The notes beneath the pieces are model-generated. The model worked only from the letters and a program-made list of their open reading frames with translations, did no database searches and had not been told where the DNA came from. DNA of 64,000 nucleotides. Source: Emticicia sp. 21SJ11W-3. Its GTDB lineage: Bacteria; Bacteroidota; Bacteroidia; Cytophagales; Spirosomataceae. Both the position numbers and the translations under genes were made by a program. Positions 25,811-34,358 of this stretch are shown here, in pieces (the stretch's first letter is position 1; each line of letters begins with the position of its first letter). The stretch covers positions 2,356,001-2,420,000 of the forward strand of contig NZ_CP092074.1 in NCBI RefSeq assembly GCF_024138715.1, read 5' to 3'.

Positions 25811-26977
25811 TTATGCCAGATTCTCAAATAATTTTTCAATTTTAACAATAGAGTTTTCAAAACTGTATTGCTGCAAAACTTTTTCTTTGGCTCTTTTACC
25901 CAAAATATGGTTAGGGGTATCCTTCAGAGCCAGAATTGCAAGGGCCATATTTTCAATATCGAGATAGTCAAAAAGTTTTCCGGCGTCTTGTTCAATAAAT
26001 TCAGAGCAGCCACCGGTTTTTTCAAATCCGAAAATCGTTCGTTCTGCCAGCGCGGCCTCAAGCATTACCAGAGGGAATGGGTCTTCGCGTGAAACTACCG
26101 TGAAAACATCAAAACAATTTATCAGCTCAATGGCTTCGGGGGTGGGTTCAATAAAAGTAATATGCTCGCCGATACCCATCCTGTCTACATCAAAGGCTAT
26201 TTGTTCATAATACTCACCAGATTTCCTGATACCCACCCACACAAAGTGTATTTCAGCTGCATTAGCGGTAATTAATCTCTTTGCCAGAGAAACAAACACA
26301 TCAATACCTTTTCGCCATTCAGCATTGCCACATCCGCCAATCAGAAATGAGCCTTCCGGAATATTGTATTGCTTTCTGATGGCTTGTTTATTTACCTGAG
26401 CCGACCTTTGAAGCACCGCATCATTATCAACAAACGAATGAATTATTTTTACTTGATGGCTGTCAACACCGTGGTTTTTTATCAGATTATCTGCAACAGC
26501 CATTGAGCAGGCAATTATACAGGCACTTTTTTGAAACAAAGTAATTCTATCGCTTTGCTCTGAATAAAGTTGGATTGAAAACTCAAGCTCATGAATATGC
26601 GTAATGAGCGGGGCATTCAGAATTGACAGAAGTTCTGGTATAACCGGGGCAGAGGCTATAGTATTGGCATAAATAATGTCGAAATGCTCATTAGCCAATT
26701 TGTTTTTAAGGTCCACTTTATTTTTCTGGTAATAAGTGGCTTGCTTCATACCAATTTTACCCAGCCATCGCTTCCTTAAAGTTTCAGGAGCATGGTGGGT
26801 ATCTTTAGGATAGTGATATAAATGGGAAATTTGCTCAAAGTCTTTTTCCAGAACACCCCCATCAAGCAATAGCAAATGAACTGAAACCTTCTTTTTTTGA
26901 AAATACCGCATAATATTTAACAAAAAAAGCTGAGCTCCGGCTCTGTTTGCGTCATGACTGACAAAGAGAATCTTCAT
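25811..26977 (-). CDS. GT4-family glycosyltransferase
   Basis: The 388-residue product has a GT-B fold. The N-terminal domain carries FVSHDANRAGAQLFLLNIM, and the C-terminal donor domain has GGCGNAEWRKGIDVFVSLAK and a late [15 protein letters not shown] stretch holding the EX7E-type motif. It probably adds one sugar to the lipid-linked chain on the cytoplasmic side. It is related in general plan to the GT4 enzyme at 27682-28794. About 108 bp without a gene separate it from the GmhA-type gene upstream. Confidence 0.88.
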   Translation of the reverse strand: MKILFVSHDANRAGAQLFLLNIMRYFQKKKVSVHLLLLDGGVLEKDFEQISHLYHYPKDTHHAPETLRKRWLGKIGMKQATYYQKNKVDLKNKLANEHFDIIYANTIASAPVIPELLSILNAPLITHIHELEFSIQLYSEQSDRITLFQKSACIIACSMAVADNLIKNHGVDSHQVKIIHSFVDNDAVLQRSAQVNKQAIRKQYNIPEGSFLIGGCGNAEWRKGIDVFVSLAKRLITANAAEIHFVWVGIRKSGEYYEQIAFDVDRMGIGEHITFIEPTPEAIELINCFDVFTVVSREDPFPLVMLEAALAERTIFGFEKTGGCSEFIEQDAGKLFDYLDIENMALAILALKDTPNHILGKRAKEKVLQQYSFENSIVKIEKLFENLA

Positions 26978-27085
26978 GAATAGGGATGTCTTAAGCTAAA
27001 GGTATTCAGAAAATAATGATAAACAGTTTTTTAAAAACAATATGCTTTATTAAACGGGTAATAACCAAAACCGAAATGTAATACA

Positions 27086-27676
27086 TTACTTTTCAGCGCT
27101 TAATACTTTTTTTTCAATCAGCAGCATCAGAATATGAATTACTTTGATATGAATCTCCTGAATGCGGTCTGCATACCCAAAGTGCGGTACAATTATATCG
27201 GCATCTGCTTTTCCTCTCAATTGGCCACCGTCTTTACCCGAGAAGATGACAACCTTCATGCCTTTTTCGCGGGCGGCATTTACCGCATTTATTATGTTTT
27301 TAGAGTTGCCACTGGTACTAATGCCCAACAGCACATCACCGGCATTACCCAGGCCTTCTATAAAGCGCGAAAAAACGAAGTCGAAACCGTAATCGTTGCC
27401 CGTGCAGGAAATATGGCTTGGGTCTGATATAGCTATTGCGGCCAGCGAGCGGCGGTTTTCTCTGTACCTGCCAGAAAGTTCTTCGGCAAAATGCATGGCG
27501 TCGCAATGAGAACCGCCGTTGCCACAAGAAATAATTTTTTTGCCATCTAGCAAAGCATCTGCCATCAGATTAGCAATTGCCTCTATATTTTTAAGGTTTT
27601 GTTCTGAAGAAATAAAATCATCCAGCACTTTTTGTGCTTCTTTTAATTCAACAAGTATATCATTTATTGCGCTCAT
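27086..27676 (-). CDS. gmhA: GmhA-type SIS-domain phosphoheptose isomerase
   Basis: The 196-residue protein matches sedoheptulose-7-phosphate isomerases. It has [20 protein letters not shown] near residue 52, [11 protein letters not shown] for phosphate binding and a final helix with [13 protein letters not shown]. It would make D-glycero-heptose-7-phosphate. The kinase and adenylyl- or guanylyltransferase needed to complete a nucleotide-heptose are not in this window. It sits between two GT4 genes, 5 bp from the upstream one. Confidence 0.85.
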   Translation of the reverse strand: MSAINDILVELKEAQKVLDDFISSEQNLKNIEAIANLMADALLDGKKIISCGNGGSHCDAMHFAEELSGRYRENRRSLAAIAISDPSHISCTGNDYGFDFVFSRFIEGLGNAGDVLLGISTSGNSKNIINAVNAAREKGMKVVIFSGKDGGQLRGKADADIIVPHFGYADRIQEIHIKVIHILMLLIEKKVLSAEK

Positions 27677-27681
27677 ATCTT

Positions 27682-28794
27682 TTATTCCTGGTTTTCATTA
27701 AAAAAACTAACCCACTTCTCAATCTGGTTTCTGATATCAAAGTTTATCGCCCTGTTTTTTAGTGTTTCTTTATTTATTTCAATTTGCTTATTCTGAATTT
27801 GTACCATTGCGCCGGCTAAATCTGCGGGGTTAAAGCTATCAACTACCAAACCCATACCTGGCTGCATAAATTCAGATATTCCGCCTGAATTAAAACCTGC
27901 AATGGGCTTTTGAAGATAAGCAGCCTCTATCATTACCAAAGGGAAGGGGTCTTCGCGGGCCAGCAAAACAAAACCATCTGCCAAATTAAAATAATCATAA
28001 TAGGCATCAGATTGTTCACCAATCATTAAAAAATTCAGTTTTTCAGTTGCCGCCCTTTGTTGCAGATAGTGTAAAACCCCTGTTTTCTTGATGTTACCCA
28101 GCCAAATCAGGTAAGTATTTTCAGGAAGGTTTTCAACCACATCCGGTACCAGGTCATATCCTTTTCGGTGGTTCATAGAGCCAGACATCAACCATACAAA
28201 TGCGTTGGCAGGTATGCCCAGTTGTTTTCTTAACGCTTCTGCCGGTTGTTTAACTACTATTTTTTCTGTATCTACAAATTCATGCAGAAGAATGGTGTTG
28301 TTATAGCCCATCTGCCGGATTCTTTTTTCGACAATGGCCGAGCAGCAGATTATTTTTTCTGCGTGGTCAAACTGAAACCGGAAATCGTCATACACAATTT
28401 CGTCATAAATCCCTACCAACTCATGTACATGAACAAAATAGGGGATATGAAGGCTATGCGCCAGCCTTGCAAAACGAGGCATGGTAAGGGTATTCAGGTA
28501 CCATTTGTCTGCTTTTACCTGTGCCTGTATCTTCAGAATCCAGTTTTCTTCCGGCGTTTTTCTGAATAGCTGAAAGTATATGCCTTCATAAATTTTAGAT
28601 AAAAAGCCATTTGTACTGGTATTGATAAAGGTCTGGTCGGCGGTTGAGTGTTTTGCAAATAACTCACCATTGCTGCAACTGTACACCACCGATCTGATTT
28701 TGCCTGATAAATGCTTCAGCAGATACCATATCATCATCTCAGAGCCTGTCCGGCCGCCGGTTGGTGTCAGAAAAAGAATGGTTTTATCTTTCAT
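27682..28794 (-). CDS. GT4-family glycosyltransferase
   Basis: The 370-residue GT-B enzyme has [20 protein letters not shown] at the N terminus and [17 protein letters not shown] plus [19 protein letters not shown] in the donor domain, the latter shared with the GT4 enzyme at 25811-26977. Its ATG overlaps the stop of the upstream GT2 gene in an ATGA arrangement (28791-28794), which indicates coupling. Sugar specificity cannot be read. Confidence 0.88.
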   Translation of the reverse strand: MKDKTILFLTPTGGRTGSEMMIWYLLKHLSGKIRSVVYSCSNGELFAKHSTADQTFINTSTNGFLSKIYEGIYFQLFRKTPEENWILKIQAQVKADKWYLNTLTMPRFARLAHSLHIPYFVHVHELVGIYDEIVYDDFRFQFDHAEKIICCSAIVEKRIRQMGYNNTILLHEFVDTEKIVVKQPAEALRKQLGIPANAFVWLMSGSMNHRKGYDLVPDVVENLPENTYLIWLGNIKKTGVLHYLQQRAATEKLNFLMIGEQSDAYYDYFNLADGFVLLAREDPFPLVMIEAAYLQKPIAGFNSGGISEFMQPGMGLVVDSFNPADLAGAMVQIQNKQIEINKETLKNRAINFDIRNQIEKWVSFFNENQE

Positions 28795-29771
28795 TTACTA
28801 ATTTTATAGAAAGTTGGTTTTTTCAATAGAATGCTCCAGAAATAGCCTGAAAAAAGGCCTATCGTACGGGCAAATCTTTTCTGGTTTTGTAGCTCTCCGA
28901 AAGGGTTTTTCAGATGAAGTATATTGGATACCATTTTCATCATAAAAAATACAGGAACCCAAATCCAGTAATGTAGCATGAGTAAAAAATAATGCAATGC
29001 TCCATACTGTTTCCGAATCCAAACCAGATTAGAAAGCTGAATCTGTTCATCAAACCGGTTAAAATAAGTATAGTTACGGGCATCTTCGTAGCGTTCTGGT
29101 TTACTGCCCCATTCTTCATGAATAATACGACAGTTTTTAAAAACCAGTTGCCTGCCAATTTTTCCAAGTCTGTTTCCCCATTCGGTATCTTCACCATACA
29201 GAAAAAACTCTTCATCGAAGCCCCCGGTTTTTTCAAAGCCTTCGCGCCGCACCATAAGAAATGCAGCGGCAATGTAGTCTACCTGCTCAGGGTCGTCATA
29301 TTTTGTGTAGGGTATAAGCGTATCGAGGTATTTTCTGAGTGGGGGTGGGGTAATCCAGAAATCTCGTCTGAACGTAAATGTATGATAAAACGCACGGGGT
29401 GTCAGATCCGGATATACCTGATATGCACCACCGGCAATGGCATCCGGGCGATTATCAAGGTTATTGACACAGCGGTCTATCACATCTTCAAACAACTTGG
29501 TATCTGAGTTCAGTAATAAAAAATATCTGCCTTTAGCCTGCTTCATACCCAGATTATTGGCCCTGCCAAAGCCTGCATTATAACCTGTGGGTATCCAGTT
29601 TACTTCCGGAAAAACCGCCTTTACATAGCCTTCATCATCGCCTTTCGACTGGTTGTCTACCACAATTACCTCATAACTAACCTTCTGTGTAAACTGCTGC
29701 ACTGTTTTCAGACACTCAACAATTAACTCAGGTGTACGATAATTGACAATAATTATGGATACATCAACCAC
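28791..29771 (-). CDS. GT2-family glycosyltransferase (rhamnosyltransferase-like)
   Basis: The 326-residue inverting GT-A enzyme begins with VSIIIVNYRTPELIVECL, has the metal site LLNSDTK near residue 91 and the acceptor-side motif GGFDEEFFLYGEDTEWGNRL. A hydrophobic C-terminal stretch (about 255-285) may touch the membrane. Enzymes with this pattern often add rhamnose or a similar sugar. The start codon is GTG at 29771; there is no in-frame ATG nearby. Confidence 0.88.
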   Translation of the reverse strand: MVDVSIIIVNYRTPELIVECLKTVQQFTQKVSYEVIVVDNQSKGDDEGYVKAVFPEVNWIPTGYNAGFGRANNLGMKQAKGRYFLLLNSDTKLFEDVIDRCVNNLDNRPDAIAGGAYQVYPDLTPRAFYHTFTFRRDFWITPPPLRKYLDTLIPYTKYDDPEQVDYIAAAFLMVRREGFEKTGGFDEEFFLYGEDTEWGNRLGKIGRQLVFKNCRIIHEEWGSKPERYEDARNYTYFNRFDEQIQLSNLVWIRKQYGALHYFLLMLHYWIWVPVFFMMKMVSNILHLKNPFGELQNQKRFARTIGLFSGYFWSILLKKPTFYKISK

Positions 29772-29800
29772 AGAAGCAATTCGTTTTCTTAAACAATAGA

Positions 29801-30877
29801 TTAAAGTGTACTATTTACTATCTTGGCAATTCGTTCTGCATCTTCAAGCGCCAGATCATAATACAAAGGTAATGATAATGCCGCTACTGACAACCGCTCA
29901 GAAACCGGGCATGGTGTGTAGAAATCTAAATAAGGCAGCTGATTGAGAGAAGGATAAAAATACCGCCGGGGAACAATGTCTTCTTTCTTTAGGGCTGCGG
30001 TTACCTCAAGCAGTTTTTGTTCAGAGGGTAACATAATAGGGTAGTAGGCATAGTTATAAACAAAGCCTTCTATATTATGCCGGGGTTGTTTCAGTTTATC
30101 CCAGTTAAGCAGCTCATTATATTTTTCAGAAACAATTTTTCTTTTTTCTATGATATCGGCTACATGTGGCAGGTTAACCAGACCCATAGCTGCATGAAAC
30201 TCTGAGTTTTTGGCATTGATACCCATCATGTAATAGTCATCGTTTTTATGCCCGAAACTTCTGTAATGCGCCAATACTTTTAATAGTTCGTCGTCTTTAC
30301 ATATCACACACCCTCCCTCTACTGTATGAAAAACCTTTGTAGCATGAAAACTACAGGTGGCCACATCGCCATAAGAAAGAACCGAATTGCCTTTATAAGT
30401 TGCGCCAAAACTATGGGCGCCATCATAAATTACTTTCAGGTTATATTTACGGGCAATCTGCTCAATTTTTTCAACATTGCATGGCCTGCCATACACATGC
30501 GTAGCCATTATGGCAGTGGTTTTGTCGGTAATGGCCTGCTCAATTAAATCAGCATCAATATTATAGGTATCTGCCTCAATATCTACAAAAACAGGCTTTA
30601 CGTTTTCCCATAAAATTGATGTAGTAGTGGCACAGTAGGAAAAGGGAGTAGTTATAATTTCGCCTTGCAGATGCAGCGCCTTAATGGCTAATTGCAGGGC
30701 AATTGTACCATTGGTTACAAACAAAAGGTTTTTAACGCCCAGGTATTCTTTAAGGCGGGCTTCTAATTCCTGCACCAGTGGGCCATTATTAGTAAGCCAT
30801 GTACTTTCCCAGATACCCTTTATTTTATCCTGGTATTCTTCAAAAGGGGGTAAAAATGATTTTGTTACGTTTATCAC
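29801..30877 (-). CDS. DegT/DnrJ/EryC1-family sugar aminotransferase
   Basis: The 358-residue PLP enzyme has the family path: TNGTIALQLAIKAL at the cofactor phosphate site, DGAHSFGATYKG with the pyridine-contacting Asp, and SFHATKVFHTVEGGCVI with the PLP lysine. It would aminate a keto-sugar nucleotide, so the glycan probably has an aminodeoxy sugar. The start codon is GTG at 30877, with an in-frame stop three codons upstream. About 200 bp separate it from the ABC transporter genes. Confidence 0.88.
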   Translation of the reverse strand: MINVTKSFLPPFEEYQDKIKGIWESTWLTNNGPLVQELEARLKEYLGVKNLLFVTNGTIALQLAIKALHLQGEIITTPFSYCATTTSILWENVKPVFVDIEADTYNIDADLIEQAITDKTTAIMATHVYGRPCNVEKIEQIARKYNLKVIYDGAHSFGATYKGNSVLSYGDVATCSFHATKVFHTVEGGCVICKDDELLKVLAHYRSFGHKNDDYYMMGINAKNSEFHAAMGLVNLPHVADIIEKRKIVSEKYNELLNWDKLKQPRHNIEGFVYNYAYYPIMLPSEQKLLEVTAALKKEDIVPRRYFYPSLNQLPYLDFYTPCPVSERLSVAALSLPLYYDLALEDAERIAKIVNSTL

Positions 30878-31076
30878 AATGTGCTATTACTAGGTTTGAA
30901 AACTGATGAAGATTCAGAATCTACTCAGATTTTATGGCTGTAACGTTATAGTCGCGTGATACACAGGTTTCTGAGCCTATTCAAAATGCAGTTTGCAAAT
31001 GTAATTAATATTTGAATATAAGGAAGATGAATTTCAGAATCCTTTCAAAGGTATTACACTATGGGGTTTCGGCGGG

Positions 31077-32324
31077 TTATGAAATAAGCCCGTCAACTTT
31101 CCACGTTTTCACCGGAATATGTATCGGGCGTACGGCACCTGGCCATTTGCCATACCAGCTGGTGCCTTCGCGGTAGTCGGCCACATCAAAACTAATGGCA
31201 TCTTCTATAAAAAATACCGGGTCTGAGGTGTCTTTTACTATCATAACCGATATATAGTAAGAACCATCGTTAAGGAAATTACCGGGTATCTCCAACACAC
31301 CTTTTACCAACCCTTTGGTAAAATTCCTGGCCGTACTGCCTACGTTAAAAACGCATTCGCCTGTCATGCTATATAAAAAAACACTCAGGTTAAGTTCTGC
31401 GTTTTCAACCATATTCCAGAACTCAAATATCACCTTAAGCGGCGTGCGTACATCTATATTTTTGCTGCCGTTAACAAAGTCGGGCGATAACTCAACGTGC
31501 TTAATACGCACCATGTCATTACCCGGCGCGTCGTCTGGGGTATCCCAGCTTTGTGTCAGTTTAAATTTTGAAATGCTTGTCATGTAATCGTGTAGCACTT
31601 CACCCACTTCACCATATTTAACAAGGCCTCCCTTTTGCAAGAACGCAGCCTTATTACAAAGCCCCTGAATAGCGGTGGCATTGTGGCTTACAAACAATAC
31701 CGTACGGCCATGGCTGGACACATCTTTCATTTTGCCCAGACACTTTTTCTGAAACTCAGAGTCGCCTACGGCAAGCACTTCGTCTACAATCAATATTTCA
31801 GGTTCAAGATGCGCGGCAATGGCAAATCCCAGACGCACATACATGCCTGATGAATAACGTTTTACAGGTGTATCAAGAAATTTTTCTATACCGGCAAAAT
31901 CAACAATTTCATCAAATTGTTTTCTTATTTCGTCCTGCCGCATTCCCAGAATCGCACCATTCAGAAAAATATTCTCTCTTCCGGTTAATTCAGGATGAAA
32001 CCCCGTACCCACCTCAAGCAGGCTGGCCATTCTGCCTTTTACACGTACTTCGCCATGTGTAGGCTCGGTTATACGGCTTAGTATTTTTAAAAGGGTTGAC
32101 TTACCTGCACCATTAGAACCCACAATTCCTACTCTGTCTCCCTGTTCAATATCAAAGCTCACACCCCTTAAAGCCCAGAAAACCTCTTTGGTTTCCTGCT
32201 CTTCTTTATTGGCAAACATCTCTTGCACAAAGCCCGAAAGGGTTTCTTTCAGATTCAGATATTTCTTTTTCTTATGGCTAAGTATGTACTTCTTTGAAAT
32301 ATTTTTTATTGATATTGCTTTCAT
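31077..32324 (-). CDS. Wzt-like ABC transporter ATPase with glycan-recognition domain
   Basis: The 415-residue protein has an N-terminal ATPase domain with Walker A GSNGAGKST, signature YSSGMYVRLGFA and Walker B EILIVDEVLAVGD. An extra domain follows from about residue 260 and reads as beta-rich (VRIKHVELSPDF, LNDGSYYISVMIVKD). In Wzt proteins such a domain binds the finished or capped end of the polysaccharide before export. The partner permease is 27 bp upstream. This makes export ABC-dependent rather than Wzx/Wzy-dependent. Confidence 0.92.
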   Translation of the reverse strand: MKAISIKNISKKYILSHKKKKYLNLKETLSGFVQEMFANKEEQETKEVFWALRGVSFDIEQGDRVGIVGSNGAGKSTLLKILSRITEPTHGEVRVKGRMASLLEVGTGFHPELTGRENIFLNGAILGMRQDEIRKQFDEIVDFAGIEKFLDTPVKRYSSGMYVRLGFAIAAHLEPEILIVDEVLAVGDSEFQKKCLGKMKDVSSHGRTVLFVSHNATAIQGLCNKAAFLQKGGLVKYGEVGEVLHDYMTSISKFKLTQSWDTPDDAPGNDMVRIKHVELSPDFVNGSKNIDVRTPLKVIFEFWNMVENAELNLSVFLYSMTGECVFNVGSTARNFTKGLVKGVLEIPGNFLNDGSYYISVMIVKDTSDPVFFIEDAISFDVADYREGTSWYGKWPGAVRPIHIPVKTWKVDGLIS

Positions 32325-32351
32325 GCAAAGTGCCTTTCAGTAGTCCAAAAA

Positions 32352-33188
32352 TTAAATGTAATCCACAAAAGAATTTTCGTTTTTACGGAAAAACCAAATG
32401 GAAAAAATCACCGATATTATAGCAAATATAATGCTTGGCAACAGGCTCTGCCAGTTTAGTGGAGAGTGGTCGGCCAATAAAGACCAGCGCATACCGTCTA
32501 TGGTTCCAACAATCGGGTTTAGATTATAATAAGTATACCACCAAGCAGTTTTTTGTTGTTCGCTTGTGTAACCGACCGGAGAAATAAAGAAACCAAACTG
32601 AACAATGAATGGAATAATCTGGGCAATATCGCGGTATTTAACATTTAAAACGGCGGCAATAAGACCCAGCCCAAAAGCATTGAGATAAGCCAGCAACATA
32701 AAAAGCGGTGCCATGAGTATCTGCCAGTTGGGCATAAACTGGTAATAGAGGCAAAAGACAAAAAACATGGCAAAAGCTATGAGGGCATCCAGAAGCCCTA
32801 CCAGCAACGAACTGAATGGGATGATTATCCGTGGAAAATACACCTTCGACACCAGATTGCCATTGCCTACAATACTATTACTGATTTGTGAAAGACACTG
32901 CGAAAAGAAAAGCCATATAATTACGCCCGGTATAACAATAATCATATAGGGCAAAGTTGAGTCAGTCTCCATTCTGGCAATTTTACCAAAGGCAAAGGTC
33001 ATTACAACTGCCGTTAGTAATGGCCTGAAAACCGCCCAGGCAATACCTAACACTGTTTGTTTGTAGCGCACCATGATATCTCGCTTACCCAGTATCCAGA
33101 ATAGTTCTCTCTGCAGCCAGATGTCTTTCCAATAATGAAGTGCCGATTTACCCGCTTTTATTACTATTTCGTTATCCGATTTTTTCAT
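32352..33188 (-). CDS. Wzm-like ABC transporter permease
   Basis: The 278-residue ABC-2 type permease has about six membrane segments and the N-terminal amphipathic stretch ILGKRDIMVRYKQTVLGIAW typical of polysaccharide exporters (Wzm/KpsM/TagG). It moves a lipid-linked glycan across the inner membrane with the ATPase encoded next. The frame is open to 33209; the ATG at 33188 (MKKSDNEIV) is chosen as the more usual N terminus. Confidence 0.92.
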   Translation of the reverse strand: MKKSDNEIVIKAGKSALHYWKDIWLQRELFWILGKRDIMVRYKQTVLGIAWAVFRPLLTAVVMTFAFGKIARMETDSTLPYMIIVIPGVIIWLFFSQCLSQISNSIVGNGNLVSKVYFPRIIIPFSSLLVGLLDALIAFAMFFVFCLYYQFMPNWQILMAPLFMLLAYLNAFGLGLIAAVLNVKYRDIAQIIPFIVQFGFFISPVGYTSEQQKTAWWYTYYNLNPIVGTIDGMRWSLLADHSPLNWQSLLPSIIFAIISVIFSIWFFRKNENSFVDYI

Positions 33189-33225
33189 GCACAATTCAAA
33201 TTCAATCAATAATAAAAACTTACAT

Positions 33226-34323
33226 TTAGCTAACCAGCTCCTGATAGGTTCTTCTGAAAATGATAAACACTACGCAAATAAAAAAGCCTAAAAATGCCCC
33301 CAATTTTGAGCTGCCACCAATAATGTAATCTTTTCTGATTAATGGCAGGCGCACCGGCTGAAGCATAGTAAAGAGGGGAGTCTGATGAATCAAAAGCATT
33401 CTGAGGTTTTCTACAGACGCCATTTGCGTATAATACTGATTTGATATAAAACTGTTGTTACGGTTTTGCTGTTGCTGGCGCATAGGCGCTGTGGGGTCAA
33501 CAGCGTTCAGGTTCTGGTAGGTGGTAATAGCCAGTTGTCTGTCTGCAGAGCTTAACTTGCCTTCCAATTCTCTCAGACGGCCTACCTGAATATCGTATAT
33601 TTCTTTTGTTTTTTTGGTGCGCACTTCAATGTAAAACTCTTCCAGGGTTTTTAACAGGGTTTCAAGCCAAATTTTTGTAAGCATTTCGCTATTTGTATTG
33701 GCCGACAGCACCATTATTGAACCATTCTTGTCTAAAGGAGCCATGGTGGTCTGTTTTACCAGTTTTTCATAAATGGCTGTAACAATTTCGTTTTCAGGTT
33801 TACTGAACTGGTCAGGGCTTTTGGGTTTAAATCTGAATTTAATTGCTGCCGTATTGGCGGCCTTAAACCAGTCGCCAGCCCATTCTTTACGGCTTATATC
33901 GCTACTGTCTTTATAATAATTAATAAACAATACCTTCCGGTTATTAACTACTACCTCTTTCATGAGGGCTCTTTCGTACAATGCCTTTGATGAAATTACT
34001 GACGTAAAGTTGCCACCACTGAATAAATCATTCGACTGTGAGCCACCCATATTACCAACTCCAAAGGCACTGGCAATGCCGGCAAAACTACCCATGGCAT
34101 TCTGGTTAGACGAACCAGACTCCAGATTGAAATGAAGCTCTCCGTAATACTGCGACTCCTTGAAGTTCTTGATGTCAAAGATAATACTGCCTAATGTGCC
34201 TATAGCAATACTTATCAAAAGCAATCTCCACTCACTACCTATCAGTTTAAAAAACTTAACAATCTTCTGAAATAACTCTTTTGTATTGATCTGCTCTTCT
34301 TGTATGATTTGTGTTTCAGCCAT
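33226..34323 (-). CDS. Wzz/KpsE-like polysaccharide chain-length or export co-factor
   Basis: The 365-residue protein has an N-terminal membrane segment (about 34-50), a large periplasmic region with coiled-coil potential (about 230-300) and a C-terminal membrane segment near residue 340. This is the two-anchor layout of Wzz and KpsE proteins. The periplasmic region starts with a Gly/Ser-rich part (MGSFAGIASAFGVGNMGGSQ). There is no Wzc-type tyrosine kinase domain. Next to an ABC exporter and an SLBB protein it most resembles KpsE of KpsMTED-type systems. Confidence 0.8.
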   Translation of the reverse strand: MAETQIIQEEQINTKELFQKIVKFFKLIGSEWRLLLISIAIGTLGSIIFDIKNFKESQYYGELHFNLESGSSNQNAMGSFAGIASAFGVGNMGGSQSNDLFSGGNFTSVISSKALYERALMKEVVVNNRKVLFINYYKDSSDISRKEWAGDWFKAANTAAIKFRFKPKSPDQFSKPENEIVTAIYEKLVKQTTMAPLDKNGSIMVLSANTNSEMLTKIWLETLLKTLEEFYIEVRTKKTKEIYDIQVGRLRELEGKLSSADRQLAITTYQNLNAVDPTAPMRQQQQNRNNSFISNQYYTQMASVENLRMLLIHQTPLFTMLQPVRLPLIRKDYIIGGSSKLGAFLGFFICVVFIIFRRTYQELVS

Positions 34324-34358
34324 TGTTTTATTAAAAATAGTGTTTTTTTTACCACTGA

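Noticed and set aside
28992-29507. 171-residue open frame on the plus strand
   Set aside because: It is antisense to the GT2 gene and has no family-like motifs or start context.
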